A stretch of DNA of 64,000 nt. Origin: Acinetobacter pseudolwoffii (GTDB lineage: Bacteria; Pseudomonadota; Gammaproteobacteria; Pseudomonadales; Moraxellaceae). Both the position numbers and the translations under genes were made by a program. The DNA lies in the NCBI RefSeq assembly GCF_002803605.1, contig NZ_PHRG01000003.1, forward strand, positions 62,001-126,000, in the 5' to 3' direction. Within the stretch, counting starts at the first letter, position 1; every line of letters starts with the position of its first letter. Below, piece after piece: positions 29,916 to 40,061 of this stretch. A model generated the notes under the pieces. It did no database searches. It was not told the DNA's origin and saw only the letters and a program-made list of their open reading frames with translations.

Positions 29916-29948
29916 CAGAGTTATCCTCATATATTGTGGATAACTCTG
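29916..29948. other. Perfect inverted repeat containing a DnaA-box-like sequence
   Basis: An 11-bp perfect stem (cagagttatcc / ggataactctg) with an 11-nt loop lies between converging genes. The right arm contains TGTGGATAA (29935-29943), a consensus DnaA box on the minus strand. There is no T run, so it is not a standard terminator. Confidence 0.45.
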
Positions 29949-30017
29949 TGGTTAATGTTTTTAAGTTAATGTTATATATAATAAATATGGCGCTGGGTAA
30001 TTTTTGTTCTTCTGATT

Positions 30018-30683
30018 TTATTTGACAATCGCAAGTGCAAAACCATCATGTCCTTTACTGCCTACAGTCTGTAAAGCGGTACAAGACAAGATACGTGGAT
30101 GATTTTGCAGCGCTTTAAACATGGCACGGATGCCTTCAATACTTGGCTTGTGATTGTCCGGATTGATAATCTCGCCTGCACGGATTACATTGTCCAGAAA
30201 AATAAGTGTACCTGAATGCGACAGATTTAAACTGAGTTCCAGATATTCCGGATAACTCTGTTTGTCTGCATCAATGAAGATAAAATCAAAAGCCTCGGTC
30301 TCTGCGGGTAGAGCTTTGAGTACATCTGCTGCACGACCACATTTCAGTTCAACAGTTTGCTTGAGCTGGGCACGGTCAATATTTTCCTGACCCATTGCCG
30401 CGTGGGTATCACGTCCTTCAATTGTCAGGATATAGCCATCATCGGGCAAAGCACGTGCCAACCACATGGTGCTGTATGCGGCAAATGTTCCGAGTTCCAG
30501 TACACGTTTACATTGATTCATCTGGATCAGCATCTGCAACAACATGCCTTGATTTGCTGCTACAGCCAGATGATCTGGCAGACCATGTGCAGCAGTATTT
30601 TCCAGCGTCTGGTTCAGGATGGGATCTTCAGGAATTAAATGTGACTCAATGTAGTTGTCAATGTCTGTCCACATGTGTTGCAT
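30018..30683 (-). CDS. Class I SAM-dependent O-methyltransferase
   Basis: 221 residues of the catechol/caffeoyl-CoA O-methyltransferase-like family (Methyltransf_3). The SAM motif I is RVLELGTFAAYSTMWLARALP, the motif II acidic residue is LTIEGRD, the metal-binding Asp is in FDFIFIDADKQSYPEY, and LIFLDNVIRAGEI follows. Such enzymes methylate catechol-like hydroxyls with Mg2+. The substrate is unknown. Met at residue 4 is an alternative start. Confidence 0.88.
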   Translation of the reverse strand: MQHMWTDIDNYIESHLIPEDPILNQTLENTAAHGLPDHLAVAANQGMLLQMLIQMNQCKRVLELGTFAAYSTMWLARALPDDGYILTIEGRDTHAAMGQENIDRAQLKQTVELKCGRAADVLKALPAETEAFDFIFIDADKQSYPEYLELSLNLSHSGTLIFLDNVIRAGEIINPDNHKPSIEGIRAMFKALQNHPRILSCTALQTVGSKGHDGFALAIVK

Positions 30684-30732
30684 AGTTTTAGCACCATCAA
30701 TTGCGATGGGTGCATTTTAAACTTTTCGCGGC

Positions 30733-30754
30733 ATAGCGCAATTTATTGTGCTAT
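30733..30754. other. Intergenic hairpin
   Basis: A 9-bp inverted repeat (atagcgcaa / ttgtgctat, one G-U) between the M15 lipoprotein gene and the O-methyltransferase. It could end transcription of the M15 gene, but on that strand no T run follows, so its role is unclear. Confidence 0.35.
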
Positions 30755-30816
30755 AGCTGCTGTTTTTTTAGGCTATATAAAGTCTTAAATGAACTTTGTA
30801 TAGCCGTTGTCATGAC

Positions 30817-31533
30817 TTAGTAATTACACATTGAAGAATTTCGCCCCAGACTTGGCCCCCAGGTACGGTAACCTTGGGTATCGATGTGGATCTGACCAGA
30901 AGCATACATGCCGAGTCCCATATTCAGACTTTGACCATGTTGCGCCCAGAACTGGCACAGTTTGAACTTGGTATTTTCAATATAACTATAGTCTTGCGCT
31001 TGTGGATATTCTGGGCCAATACGAAAATCGATGGCAGAATTATACAGATGGCGTGAAGAATTGGCGCCACCGGCACACTGGTTTAAAGGCAGGTCACGAT
31101 AGACGGAAGTGACTTCAAAATCAGTCAGGACATTGGCGGCTACTAAATATTTAAATACACGCAAGGTTGGAACCTGATTGGCCCATAATTCACGGCTTGG
31201 AATCATGTACTGTGAACGACCACATTTGGCCCAGTCCCGCGCGGTGCGCATTAATTCAAAACTGGGAATAATATTACCTACGCCATTGCGTTCCAGAAAC
31301 ACTTCGTACTCACGTACACGTGATAAATTATCCAGCGCAGAGACCCAGTGGGTATACAGATAAGGTACATTTTTGGGTTGGACTTTGCGGTCGTATTGAA
31401 CACGTTCTTGGGGAATATAAATCCGCTTTCCATCGGGCACGGTCTGTCCCGGTGGTTTTGGGGTCGTGGTACAACCCACAAAAACGAGAGGGATTACACA
31501 CAGACTCAATAATCCCTTTGCAAAATTCTTCAT
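30817..31533 (-). CDS. M15-family (D-Ala-D-Ala carboxypeptidase-like) lipoprotein
   Basis: 238 residues. A lipoprotein signal peptide has lipobox VFVGC (Cys about 21). The C-terminal peptidase M15A-type domain has the zinc signature SSRHLYNSAIDFR (His and Asp ligands) and GQIHIDTQG (third ligand His). It should cleave D,D peptide bonds in peptidoglycan or act as a related L,D/D,D-peptidase in the periplasm, anchored to the outer membrane. The N-terminal part (about 25-95) is not recognised. Confidence 0.8.
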   Translation of the reverse strand: MKNFAKGLLSLCVIPLVFVGCTTTPKPPGQTVPDGKRIYIPQERVQYDRKVQPKNVPYLYTHWVSALDNLSRVREYEVFLERNGVGNIIPSFELMRTARDWAKCGRSQYMIPSRELWANQVPTLRVFKYLVAANVLTDFEVTSVYRDLPLNQCAGGANSSRHLYNSAIDFRIGPEYPQAQDYSYIENTKFKLCQFWAQHGQSLNMGLGMYASGQIHIDTQGYRTWGPSLGRNSSMCNY

Positions 31534-31627
31534 TTATAGAAATCAGATATTTATAAATAGCGCCATTTTAGACTAAATATACGGAGAAATTTGGAGAATA
31601 TTGCAATAAAATGTGTGGATTGAGTAT

Positions 31628-31658
31628 AAAAAAGATCAGCATGTGCTGATCTTTTTTA
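31628..31658. terminator. Rho-independent terminator of fdxA
   Basis: Hairpin aaaaaagatcagc / gctgatctttttt with loop atgt and A/T runs on both sides. It sits just downstream of the ferredoxin gene (-). Confidence 0.85.
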
Positions 31659-31669
31659 ACTGAAATTAA

Positions 31670-31993
31670 TTACTTTTCAAGATATTGTAATTTGTCAGCT
31701 TTACCATTCCATTCTTCACGATCTGCTGGCTGGTCACCAATTTGTGTGATATTTGGCCATTTTTGCGACAGGTCAGCATTCAATTCAATAAATACTTCTT
31801 GGCCTTCTGGTAATTCATCTTCAGAGAAAATTGCATTCGCCGGACATTCAGGTTCGCATAAGGCACAATCGATGCACTCGTCCGGGTTAATCACCAGGAA
31901 GTTAGGACCTTCATAGAAACAGTCTACAGGGCAAACTTCAACACAGTCTTGATATTTACATTTAATACAATTTTCAGTGACAACGAAGGTCAT
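31670..31993 (-). CDS. fdxA: 7Fe-8S ferredoxin
   Basis: 107 residues. N-terminal cysteines ([18 protein letters not shown]) and the second cluster [17 protein letters not shown] match the Azotobacter FdI-type ferredoxin with one 3Fe-4S and one 4Fe-4S cluster. The acidic C-terminal extension is typical. It is a low-potential electron carrier. It lies downstream of mutS on the same strand, separated by about 200 bases, as is common in this group. Confidence 0.95.
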   Translation of the reverse strand: MTFVVTENCIKCKYQDCVEVCPVDCFYEGPNFLVINPDECIDCALCEPECPANAIFSEDELPEGQEVFIELNADLSQKWPNITQIGDQPADREEWNGKADKLQYLEK

Positions 31994-32189
31994 GGCGACA
32001 GCTACCTAAAAAATATGGTTCTATTTACGAATACTGTATTTTAGGCAAAAACAGGGGGAACTAACAATTCCTTTTATTGATATTTGTTATATATAGGGCT
32101 GTTAAATTTGAAAAAAGCCGGAATAGGGCTAAATTCAAGTATAAATCAGTGCTAGACCCCATACGGGATGAGGTCTATGGCTCAGAGAA

Positions 32190-34838
32190 TTACCCCGGCT
32201 GTTTGAGTAAATCTTTTAGTGCATATAATTGTGCTAAGGCTTCGCGTGGACTCAGGTTGTCTACATCGATGTCCTCAAGTAATTCGAGAGCTGGAGATTC
32301 TTTCTCAATTTCGACAATACGTTCCACTGGCTCTACAATTTCCGGCAGTGCAAATAGATCATGTTGTAGACTCTTTGGTTTGACCAGTTGTTGCTTTTCC
32401 AGAATCTTTAAGCGGTTTTGTGCTTCTTTAATGACTGATGCCGGAATACCGGCAAGTTTCGCCACCTGTAAGCCATGACTCTGGCTGGCAGGGCCATGTT
32501 GTACCTTATGTAACAGAATCAGATTGCCATTCAGTTCTTTAGCCGTGACATGGTAGTTATCAATGCCGCTTTCTTTATCGAGTTCGGTCAGCTCAAAATA
32601 ATGGGTTGCGAATAGACACAGGCATTGAATGCGTTTGCTCAGATCCAGCACACAGGCCCAGGCCAGAGACAGGCCATCATAGGTACTGGTGCCACGACCG
32701 ACTTCATCCATCAGTACCAGCGACTGACTGGTGGCATGATGCAGAATTTGCGAAGTCTCGGTCATTTCCACCATAAAGGTCGATTTGCCAGTTGATAAAT
32801 CATCGGCAGAACCAATACGGGTGAAAACCCGGTCAATAGGCCCTAAAGTCGCAGCTTGTGCAGGTACATAAGCCCCGCAATACGCCAGCAAGACGATCAA
32901 TGCGGTCTGGCGCATAAAGGTCGATTTACCGCCCATATTGGGTCCGGTAATAATCGCCATGCGATGGGAAAAGTCCAGTCGCGTATCGTTCGGTGTAAAA
33001 GCAGTTTTGCTTAAAGCTTCCACCACCGGATGACGGCCAGCAGTGATACTTACACCGACTTCAGGGCTGAATTTTGGACGTGACCAGTTGCGTAAACGTG
33101 CCTGATGGGCAAAGTTTGCCACCAGATCAATCTGGGCAATGGCACTGCTCATCATCTGTAAATTGCCGATATCCTGACGCAGTTCATCCAGCAGCATTTC
33201 AAACAGCATTTTTTCACGCGCCAGAGCACGGGATTCACTGGATAAAACTTTATCTTCAAAGGCTTTCAGTTCAGGTGTGATATAGCGTTCAGCATTTTTC
33301 AGAGTCTGACGGCGGATATAGTGCTCGGGTGCCTGTTCGGCCTGAGCACGTGAGAGTTCAATATAATAACCACTCACTCGGTTATAACCAATTTTCAGTC
33401 CCGGAATTCCGCTGGCTTCACGTTCTTTAATTTCCAGATCAATCAGGAACTGGCTAGCGTGATCACGAATCTGACGTAATTCATCCAGTTCACTATCAAA
33501 GCCTTCGGCAATCACATTCCCATCACGCAGCAATACTGGCGGATTTTCTACGATGGCAGACATCAAGCGTTGATGCAGGCCATGGAAATCTCCGAGTTCT
33601 TCATTTAGCTGGATTAATAGCTCAGACTGTTGTTGACTGACAATCGGCTGTAGGGCATGGCGTAAAAATGGAATTTGCGCACAGGCCTGGCGCAGTTGTA
33701 CCAGATCCCGCGGTCGGGCACTGCCCAAAGCAATTCGGCTCAGGACACGTTCAATATCGCTAATTTCCTTAAGTACCAAACGTACAGGTGCTTCATGGAA
33801 ACCTTGTAGCAGGGACTGGATGGCATCTAAACGTTCATCCAGCAAGGCAGTGTCACGCAAAGGCTGCATCAGGGTGCGACTCAGCAAGCGTCCACCCATA
33901 GCCGTCTGGCAATCATTAATTAACTGAAACAGTGAAGTACCATGCTCAAATAAAGGCTCAATCAGTTCCAGATTGCGACGCGTCACTGGATCTAGGGCAA
34001 TAAAGTCGGAACTCTGTTCTAGCTGAATCGAACGAATATGTGGTAAAGCGGTTTTCTGGGTTTCTTTGGCATAGTGAATCAGTGCCGCAGCGGCAGCTTT
34101 TGCCAACGGCAAATGATCAATCCCGAAACCGGAAAGTGTGCTGACGGCAAACTGGTCGCACAAGGTTTTTTGTGCATTGTTCAGGCTAAAGTCCACATTG
34201 GGACGCTTCGTCACGGAAATATCAAGTTGCTGCTTGAGTTGCTCGGTCAGCATCGGATCAGCGGTATTTTCATCCAGCAAAATTTCGCTTGGCATTAAGC
34301 GCGCCAGTTCAATCATGAGCTGGTTAAGATCATAATCCTGCTGCTGTACTTTAAATAAGCCGGCACTGAGATCGAGCAGTGCAATCCCGATCTGATTTTG
34401 CTGAATACATAAAGCCACCAGATTAGAGCTTTGATGTGCACCGAGCATGGCATCATCGGTCAGGGTGCCCGGGGTGATAATCCTTACCACGCCGCGCTCC
34501 ATGGGAGCCTTACCGCGAGTGCTTGTGCTCTCGCCCTCACCAATCTGCTCACAGATCACCACCGTTTCGCCTTTTTTGACCAGACGGGCCAGATAGCCTT
34601 CGGCTGCATGGTAAGGCACACCTGCCATCGGGATCGGCTGACCATTGGCTTTACCGCGATGGGTCAGGGTAATGCCTAAAATTTTGGCTGCCTTGTGTGC
34701 ATCTTCAAAGAACAGTTCATAAAAATCACCCATACGATAAAACATCAATGAGTGTGGATGCTGCACTTTCACCGACATGTATTGCTGCATCATGGGCGTT
34801 AAGGTAGAAAGATCAGCCATAATTTCCGAACTGGTCAT
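32190..34838 (-). CDS. mutS: DNA mismatch repair protein MutS
   Basis: 882 residues, full length. The mismatch-binding domain I has the MGDFYELF motif (Phe-x-Glu stacks on the mispaired base) about residue 35. Connector, lever and clamp domains follow, then the ATPase with Walker [15 protein letters not shown] (about 632), Walker [17 protein letters not shown] and the [10 protein letters not shown] motif. The C-terminal dimerisation tail ends [18 protein letters not shown]. It recognises mismatches and recruits MutL. No fragmentation is seen, so mismatch repair is presumably intact. Confidence 0.97.
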   Translation of the reverse strand: MTSSEIMADLSTLTPMMQQYMSVKVQHPHSLMFYRMGDFYELFFEDAHKAAKILGITLTHRGKANGQPIPMAGVPYHAAEGYLARLVKKGETVVICEQIGEGESTSTRGKAPMERGVVRIITPGTLTDDAMLGAHQSSNLVALCIQQNQIGIALLDLSAGLFKVQQQDYDLNQLMIELARLMPSEILLDENTADPMLTEQLKQQLDISVTKRPNVDFSLNNAQKTLCDQFAVSTLSGFGIDHLPLAKAAAAALIHYAKETQKTALPHIRSIQLEQSSDFIALDPVTRRNLELIEPLFEHGTSLFQLINDCQTAMGGRLLSRTLMQPLRDTALLDERLDAIQSLLQGFHEAPVRLVLKEISDIERVLSRIALGSARPRDLVQLRQACAQIPFLRHALQPIVSQQQSELLIQLNEELGDFHGLHQRLMSAIVENPPVLLRDGNVIAEGFDSELDELRQIRDHASQFLIDLEIKEREASGIPGLKIGYNRVSGYYIELSRAQAEQAPEHYIRRQTLKNAERYITPELKAFEDKVLSSESRALAREKMLFEMLLDELRQDIGNLQMMSSAIAQIDLVANFAHQARLRNWSRPKFSPEVGVSITAGRHPVVEALSKTAFTPNDTRLDFSHRMAIITGPNMGGKSTFMRQTALIVLLAYCGAYVPAQAATLGPIDRVFTRIGSADDLSTGKSTFMVEMTETSQILHHATSQSLVLMDEVGRGTSTYDGLSLAWACVLDLSKRIQCLCLFATHYFELTELDKESGIDNYHVTAKELNGNLILLHKVQHGPASQSHGLQVAKLAGIPASVIKEAQNRLKILEKQQLVKPKSLQHDLFALPEIVEPVERIVEIEKESPALELLEDIDVDNLSPREALAQLYALKDLLKQPG

Positions 34839-35174
34839 TAAAAATAAATCCTTTCAACAAGAGAGAAATGCAAATACTGATAAGCAGCGTATGCACAAAA
34901 AATTAAAGCACATCTAAACAGATCTATAAAAATATTTTATCGAGGATCTGCTCAGGAGCATAGTGAATGAGGTCGCTTATCTTAGGGTGCTTTAAATCAA
35001 GATTGAAACAAGTCTATCAAATTTAATTTTTAGAAAGAAATGAAATTCCAGATGAATGTTTAAGTCATGCGACAGATCTGTCGGTCTGAGTTTTTATTCA
35101 GCATGATTTCCAATTTTAAAAAACAAACCACTGGATGTGAACATGCAGTGGTTGATTTAAATTAAGGGAATTGT
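34839..35174. promoter_or_regulatory. Region upstream of mutS
   Basis: 336 bases without a gene. It contains a perfect 14-bp palindrome (cgacagatctgtcg, 35070-35083) and, next to the adjoining gene, that gene's terminator (35117-35153). The mutS promoter must lie here; no consensus was securely identified. Confidence 0.4.
35117..35153 (-). terminator. Rho-independent terminator of the alpha/beta-hydrolase lipoprotein gene
   Basis: Read on the minus strand: stem aaccactg / cagtggtt (12-nt loop) followed by ttgtttttt, just downstream of the gene that ends at 35175. Confidence 0.7.
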
Positions 35175-37181
35175 TTATTCGGGATCATAAAGACCAAGGT
35201 CAGACAGGTGTAATCTGAGAATCCGGCGCAATTCCAATACGGCCTCAGGGGTTTCCTGAATGGAATGGCCACCCTTGATCACTTTACTGGATACTGCACC
35301 TTGCAAATAAGCACTTTCGTAGGAAACAATGCCATCACTCATCAGCTGAGGTTCTGTAGTATCTACGGTATTACCGATGATGGAGTGAAATTTGAAGCCG
35401 GTATAGGGCTGAATGTTTTTAGTCAGCACATTGAATTTCGAATTTTCACTCAAATCACTCGGGCCATTTTGAATCAGGTCATGTCCCAGTTCTTTGACAA
35501 ATTCTTTTAATCCGATTTCGCCTTGTAAAGTATCAGCAAAGGCACCTAAAAATGCACCTGGAACCCGAATAATTTTACGCGCCAGTTTGGTATGCCAGCG
35601 ATTGGCATATTCTGTGCCACGATGCGGTGTGGCCAAGAAAATCGCCCGACTAAAATTTGGAATCGGCTGCATTTGCAGGCGTGCTTGAAACAGCGGTTTA
35701 TCCTTAAACTGTTCAATACGGGTATTTTGTACCAGTTTAAAAGCATCTTGGCTGATATCGGCATTGCTGACCAGCAAACGGGCAATCACGCCGCCCATAC
35801 TATGTCCGACCAGTACTGCATCTTTTTTAGCTGCGGCATTGTTCGCGACCTGGGCAAATCCTTGCTGAACCAGTGCATTGATTTGAAAACGGCTTTCCAG
35901 AATCGGCATGTTGGTAGAATAAAACACCTGCCAGACCTGAAAGTTTTCTCTTAGAACCGGATCACCCATAATATCGTTGGTCATACGAATCCAGGCTTCG
36001 GGGCTGCTGGCCAGACCATGGACCAATACCAGGATCTTCTTGTTCGGATTATAAGGTTCCAGCATATACAGGTGGGGCATGCTCAGACTATCATCCCGAT
36101 CAATCAGGGTCAGATAGGCCAGACGCCCCAGATTGTTCTCGGCCAGCCATAAACCATAAGGTGCTGAAAAATTGGCTGCCAGAGCATATTCCTTAGAAGC
36201 GACCTTAATTTTTTCATATTTATAGGGATCATAGAGTTTCAGATGAAATTCGGAGGTCGATAAAATCTGTTCAGTACTATTGGCTGATTTAGGTACAGCG
36301 GTGATCGTGGTGGCCAGATATCGTGCTGCGTGGATATTGGGATTGATACCATTCGGATATTTGTGATTGAGTGGGTCAGTAATATATTTTTTATCTTTTT
36401 CGGATGGTTGCTGCTCCGGTAGAACCACTAAAAACTCTGAACCAAAACCGTCACGACGGGTAATTGAACGCAGCCCAGAGAAGTTCATGTTGTAGGTGGA
36501 CAGTAGTTGCTCAATGGGCTGGTTTTTCAGCTGCGGAAAATTTTCCAGATCAATACTATATACACTGTTACCCACCTGAATCCGTTGGCCGGAACGCTTG
36601 GTTTCATAACGTTCAGCATAGCGTTGAATCAGATGAGCAATCGCCAGGTTGTAAAAATCACGAATCTGAACCTGACGGTTGTCGAAAATACGGTCTTGCG
36701 GGGCACGCTCGGTTTTAAACAGGTAGGCATAACTATAACGAATGCTTTTATCCAGCATGCTGAGCTGCTGATCCAGACATTTCTGGATATTCTGTTTTTG
36801 CAGCTGTTGCTTTTCCTGAGATTGGGTCTTGCTCAAAACACTGGTGTTGCACTCGGCTGACTTGGCATTCTGTAAAGAATTGGCGAGATACAACTCACTT
36901 GCTGTAGAAAGTAATTGTTCATCTAAAATCTGGGGAATCTTTTTAAGATCCTTTACACATTCTTCGGGCTGGTCAATACAGATCTGGGCTTCACGCCCCG
37001 TCATGGACAACACATTCAGACTGGCTTCGCTCAGTTTGTCGCGCGTCAAAATACTGTCACGCTCATTGCTGAGTGTGACATTAAGTGCCTGTTCCTTAAC
37101 ACTGACCACCTGACAGCCGCTCAGCACGCTGGTGATGACTAAAGTGCACAGTATTAATCTTTTATTTATTTTTTCGTGCAT
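35175..37181 (-). CDS. Large alpha/beta-hydrolase lipoprotein (lipase-like)
   Basis: 668 residues from ATG 37181, which has aaagg five bases upstream; a GTG four codons earlier is possible. A lipoprotein signal (LCTLVITSVLSGC, lipobox LSGC) would anchor it to the outer membrane. The N-terminal about 360 residues are unrecognised, with Gln/Lys-rich helices (TQSQEKQQLQKQNIQKC). The C-terminal alpha/beta-hydrolase domain has the oxyanion stretch ILVLVHGLASSPEAW, the nucleophile elbow LVGHSMGGVIARLL (catalytic Ser) and IFLATPHRGTEYAN, as in PGAP1/lipase-like proteins. The catalytic His is probably in KVIKGGHSIQETPEA. Substrate unknown. Confidence 0.85.
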   Translation of the reverse strand: MHEKINKRLILCTLVITSVLSGCQVVSVKEQALNVTLSNERDSILTRDKLSEASLNVLSMTGREAQICIDQPEECVKDLKKIPQILDEQLLSTASELYLANSLQNAKSAECNTSVLSKTQSQEKQQLQKQNIQKCLDQQLSMLDKSIRYSYAYLFKTERAPQDRIFDNRQVQIRDFYNLAIAHLIQRYAERYETKRSGQRIQVGNSVYSIDLENFPQLKNQPIEQLLSTYNMNFSGLRSITRRDGFGSEFLVVLPEQQPSEKDKKYITDPLNHKYPNGINPNIHAARYLATTITAVPKSANSTEQILSTSEFHLKLYDPYKYEKIKVASKEYALAANFSAPYGLWLAENNLGRLAYLTLIDRDDSLSMPHLYMLEPYNPNKKILVLVHGLASSPEAWIRMTNDIMGDPVLRENFQVWQVFYSTNMPILESRFQINALVQQGFAQVANNAAAKKDAVLVGHSMGGVIARLLVSNADISQDAFKLVQNTRIEQFKDKPLFQARLQMQPIPNFSRAIFLATPHRGTEYANRWHTKLARKIIRVPGAFLGAFADTLQGEIGLKEFVKELGHDLIQNGPSDLSENSKFNVLTKNIQPYTGFKFHSIIGNTVDTTEPQLMSDGIVSYESAYLQGAVSSKVIKGGHSIQETPEAVLELRRILRLHLSDLGLYDPE

Positions 37182-37250
37182 AAAACCTTTCACTGAATTT
37201 AAGTTGTAAGTTTGGATAATGGTTTGTATTTTACTAATTTTTTCTCATAA

Positions 37251-37276
37251 AAATAGACCGCCGTAGCAGTCTATTT
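37251..37276 (-). terminator. Rho-independent terminator
   Basis: On the minus strand, stem aatagactgc / gcggtctatt with a tacg tetraloop, followed by T-rich sequence, downstream of the lipoprotein gene ending at 37305. Confidence 0.7.
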
Positions 37277-37304
37277 GTAATCAGAGAAAGAAGATAAATT
37301 TTGA

Positions 37305-38255
37305 TTATGGCGTTTTAGGCGTTGCAGCAGCTGGAGCTTGATTTGCGGTTTGCAGAACTTGCCAAACATTCCAGCGACCTTGTTTCTCAATTTCCTGAAT
37401 CAGACGGTCTGCCACTTCAGCTTCTTGCGGGTATTTCACTTTATAGTTTGCCAAGGTTTGAGCCGCATTTTTTTTCTGTTCCAGCGCAATATAATTATTG
37501 GCTGCAGCAAGATAGGCTTCCTGAACGCCAGCTTTCATGGCTTTGTCCAGATAAGGGATCGCTTCACGTTGACCGCCACCTTCGGACAGGCCAAAGCCGA
37601 ACCAGAAGTTCACTTCAGGATCATCTTGGTTGATCTTAAGAATTCGTTGTGCATAGGTCAGGGATTTGGTGGTATAGACTGAACCCAGATCCAGATTACG
37701 TGCCATGACACTGGCTTTAAATGCACGTACCAGAACATCGAAAGAGGCATTTTCACGTGCAGCTAAAGTATCCAGCTGTTGAGTGACTTCACGCAGTTTG
37801 GCTTCAAAGCCACGACGTTCCTGACGATCGCTAAAACGTGGTGGATAATGACGTGCTTTACCTTCCACCATTTGCAGGAAATCATCAATCTCGGTGATGT
37901 CGATTTCATTGGTATTTGCCAGAGCCGCATAACGCATTGAACGTGTATTGCTGTCTACAATGGGAATAATCAGTTTATTGACATCCAAGGTTAATTGCTT
38001 GGATGGATCATTTGGATGAGTCACGACCATTTTGGTCACGGGTTGAGCCGCAGCTTTTTGCAAATGCACCTCAAACGGAGGTGGTTCATTATAATTGAAT
38101 GGATTTAATGCATAAAATGGCGGACTTAATTCAGGTTCTACAAAAACCACTTGATCCACAGGTTTCTCAGCAGACTTCTGAGAGACGGTCGAACATGCAG
38201 TCATTGTGAATGCTAAACAAGCAAGTGCCAAGGGCTTAAAGGTCATAATATTCAT
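37305..38255 (-). CDS. Lipoprotein of unknown function with TPR-like C-terminus
   Basis: 316 residues. The lipoprotein signal peptide has a lipobox ending TMTAC (Cys about residue 21). A Pro-rich stretch follows (SPPFYALNPFNYNEPPPF). The second half is helical and TPR-like (VNFWFGFGLSEGGGQREAIPYLDKAMKAGVQEAYLAAANNYIALEQKKNAAQTLANYKVKYPQ). It ends in an Ala/Pro tail. A Met at residue 4 is an alternative start. It is probably an outer-membrane-anchored scaffold; no function can be assigned. The gene is monocistronic. Confidence 0.8.
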   Translation of the reverse strand: MNIMTFKPLALACLAFTMTACSTVSQKSAEKPVDQVVFVEPELSPPFYALNPFNYNEPPPFEVHLQKAAAQPVTKMVVTHPNDPSKQLTLDVNKLIIPIVDSNTRSMRYAALANTNEIDITEIDDFLQMVEGKARHYPPRFSDRQERRGFEAKLREVTQQLDTLAARENASFDVLVRAFKASVMARNLDLGSVYTTKSLTYAQRILKINQDDPEVNFWFGFGLSEGGGQREAIPYLDKAMKAGVQEAYLAAANNYIALEQKKNAAQTLANYKVKYPQEAEVADRLIQEIEKQGRWNVWQVLQTANQAPAAATPKTP

Positions 38256-38366
38256 CCATTCGTGTTATTTTTTAAAACAGCTAGTACAAAAATCACATGA
38301 CCGTCAGTCTATGAAAACTCTAACGATCATGCAAGTAAATGCATGTTACAGAATTGAACGCTCTAT

Positions 38367-39176
38367 TCAGGCTTTAGACTGACTGGTTTGAGCTTCACAT
38401 TCACGGCGCGCTTCTTCCAGAATCTGTAATTCTTTTTTGCTTAAAGGCTGACCATCTTGTTGCTGTTTATTAAAGGTCGGATCCAGCAAAGAAAGACGGT
38501 TGCACAAGTTGTTCATGCGTTTTTCATTTTGCTGAATACGGTCCAGCAGAATGCGCATACCCTCCAGAATTGGATCAGACTGGTCTTCAGTTGCAGCATA
38601 GGGCTGGAAGCCGATACTTTCTGCATAATCACGACGACGGGTTTCTGCATCATCCTTCGGTTTATTTTTGGTAATAAAGCGTGCAGGGTTACCCACAGCC
38701 GTCGTGTTTTCAGGAACTGCTTTAGTCACGACCGCATTAGAACCGACCTTGGCATTTTTACCGACAGTAAATGGCCCTAAAATCTTGGCACCAGCGCCAA
38801 CCACCACGCCATCTTCTAAAGTTGGATGGCGTTTGCCTTTATTCCAGGTCGTTCCACCCAAAGTCACCCCATGATAGAGGGTAACATCATCGCCAATTTC
38901 TGCAGTTTCCCCAATTACGACACCCATACCGTGATCAATAAAGAAACGACGGCCTATCTTGGCGCCCGGATGTATTTCAATACCAGTCGCAAAACGGCTA
39001 AATGAAGACAATGCGCGTGCAGTTCCCTTACAGTCTTTGTTCCATAGCTCATGTGCCATGCGATGCATGATCAGCGCATGGATGCCAGGGTAAGTGGTTA
39101 AGACTTCTAAGGTATTGCGTGCTGCAGGATCGCGCGCAAAGACAGCTTGTATATCTTCTTTGAGCTGTTTTAGCAT
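38367..39176 (-). CDS. cysE: Serine O-acetyltransferase
   Basis: 269 residues from ATG 39176 (gagga about ten bases upstream). It makes O-acetylserine, the entry step to cysteine. The N-terminal helical domain ([44 protein letters not shown]) and the left-handed beta-helix ([41 protein letters not shown], with catalytic Asp-His in IDHGMG) are diagnostic. The long C-terminal tail resembles the EpsC/NifP-length type. The start overlaps the trmJ stop (TAATG), so the two genes are translationally coupled. Confidence 0.93.
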   Translation of the reverse strand: MLKQLKEDIQAVFARDPAARNTLEVLTTYPGIHALIMHRMAHELWNKDCKGTARALSSFSRFATGIEIHPGAKIGRRFFIDHGMGVVIGETAEIGDDVTLYHGVTLGGTTWNKGKRHPTLEDGVVVGAGAKILGPFTVGKNAKVGSNAVVTKAVPENTTAVGNPARFITKNKPKDDAETRRRDYAESIGFQPYAATEDQSDPILEGMRILLDRIQQNEKRMNNLCNRLSLLDPTFNKQQQDGQPLSKKELQILEEARRECEAQTSQSKA

Positions 39177-40024
39177 TAGATTTGATCCTCGTCCTGTGAT
39201 GATGTATGTGAAGATTTTTTCCACGTGCCGTTATTTAAGGCCTGAACGCGGCTGAAAATACCACGAAGTAAATGATATTCCATACGATCTAATTGTATAC
39301 GTCCAAAGAGACGACGCAAGCGTAAAGGCAATAATCTTGGATTTTTTGGATCCATAAATTCAATTTCTGCCAGCATTTTTTCCAAGTGCGGATAGAACTG
39401 TTCCATCTGCTCATGATTGACCAAAGGTTCATCCCATTCCATTTCAATGCCATCAATGACTTGCATGGTCGCTTTAGCATCACGTGGCTGTTCAATTTGA
39501 CTCATCGTTGCCATGCGCATCTCATAGCAGATCACCTGAATCGCCTGAGCTACATTCAGTACGCCATAATCAGTATTCACAGGAATAGTCAGATGATAAT
39601 TGGCCATCGCCAGTTCTTCATTGGTCAGACCACGGTCTTCACGGCCAAATAGAATCGCGACTTCCTGCTGATTTTGTACCACGGCGGACATGGCTTTTTC
39701 AGCGGCAGGGCGCACATCTAACAGCGGCCAGGGAATGGTACGGCTACGTGCGCTGGTACCGAATACAATCTGACAGTCTTTAATGGCATCTTCAAGGGTT
39801 TCTACAATCTCGATCTGCTCGATCAGGTCAGTTGCACCCGCGGCCAGCGCGTCAATATCCGGATGCGGATAGGTTTTCGGTGCCACCAGAACCAGCTTGG
39901 ACAAGCCCATGGTTTTCATGGCACGTAAGGCACTGCCGATATTGGCAGGTAAAGTGGTATTGACCATGACAATACGCACATGGGAGAGATGTGCTGAAAC
40001 AGCAGCATTGTCAATTTGACTCAT
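39176..40024 (-). CDS. trmJ: tRNA (cytidine/uridine-2'-O-)-methyltransferase TrmJ
   Basis: 282 residues of the SPOUT (trefoil-knot) superfamily. It methylates the ribose of nucleotide 32 in the anticodon loop. Visible motifs are [31 protein letters not shown] at the N-terminus, [54 protein letters not shown] (SAM-binding knot) and a helical C-terminal extension. It is upstream of and coupled to cysE. Confidence 0.93.
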   Translation of the reverse strand: MSQIDNAAVSAHLSHVRIVMVNTTLPANIGSALRAMKTMGLSKLVLVAPKTYPHPDIDALAAGATDLIEQIEIVETLEDAIKDCQIVFGTSARSRTIPWPLLDVRPAAEKAMSAVVQNQQEVAILFGREDRGLTNEELAMANYHLTIPVNTDYGVLNVAQAIQVICYEMRMATMSQIEQPRDAKATMQVIDGIEMEWDEPLVNHEQMEQFYPHLEKMLAEIEFMDPKNPRLLPLRLRRLFGRIQLDRMEYHLLRGIFSRVQALNNGTWKKSSHTSSQDEDQI

Positions 40025-40061
40025 GAGGATTCCAATTTTAAGGTGTTTTAAAGATCAGGAT

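Noticed and set aside
39177..39224. Upstream extension of cysE (16 residues)
   Set aside because: It lies inside trmJ. The ATG at 39176 has a good ribosome site and the standard family N-terminus.
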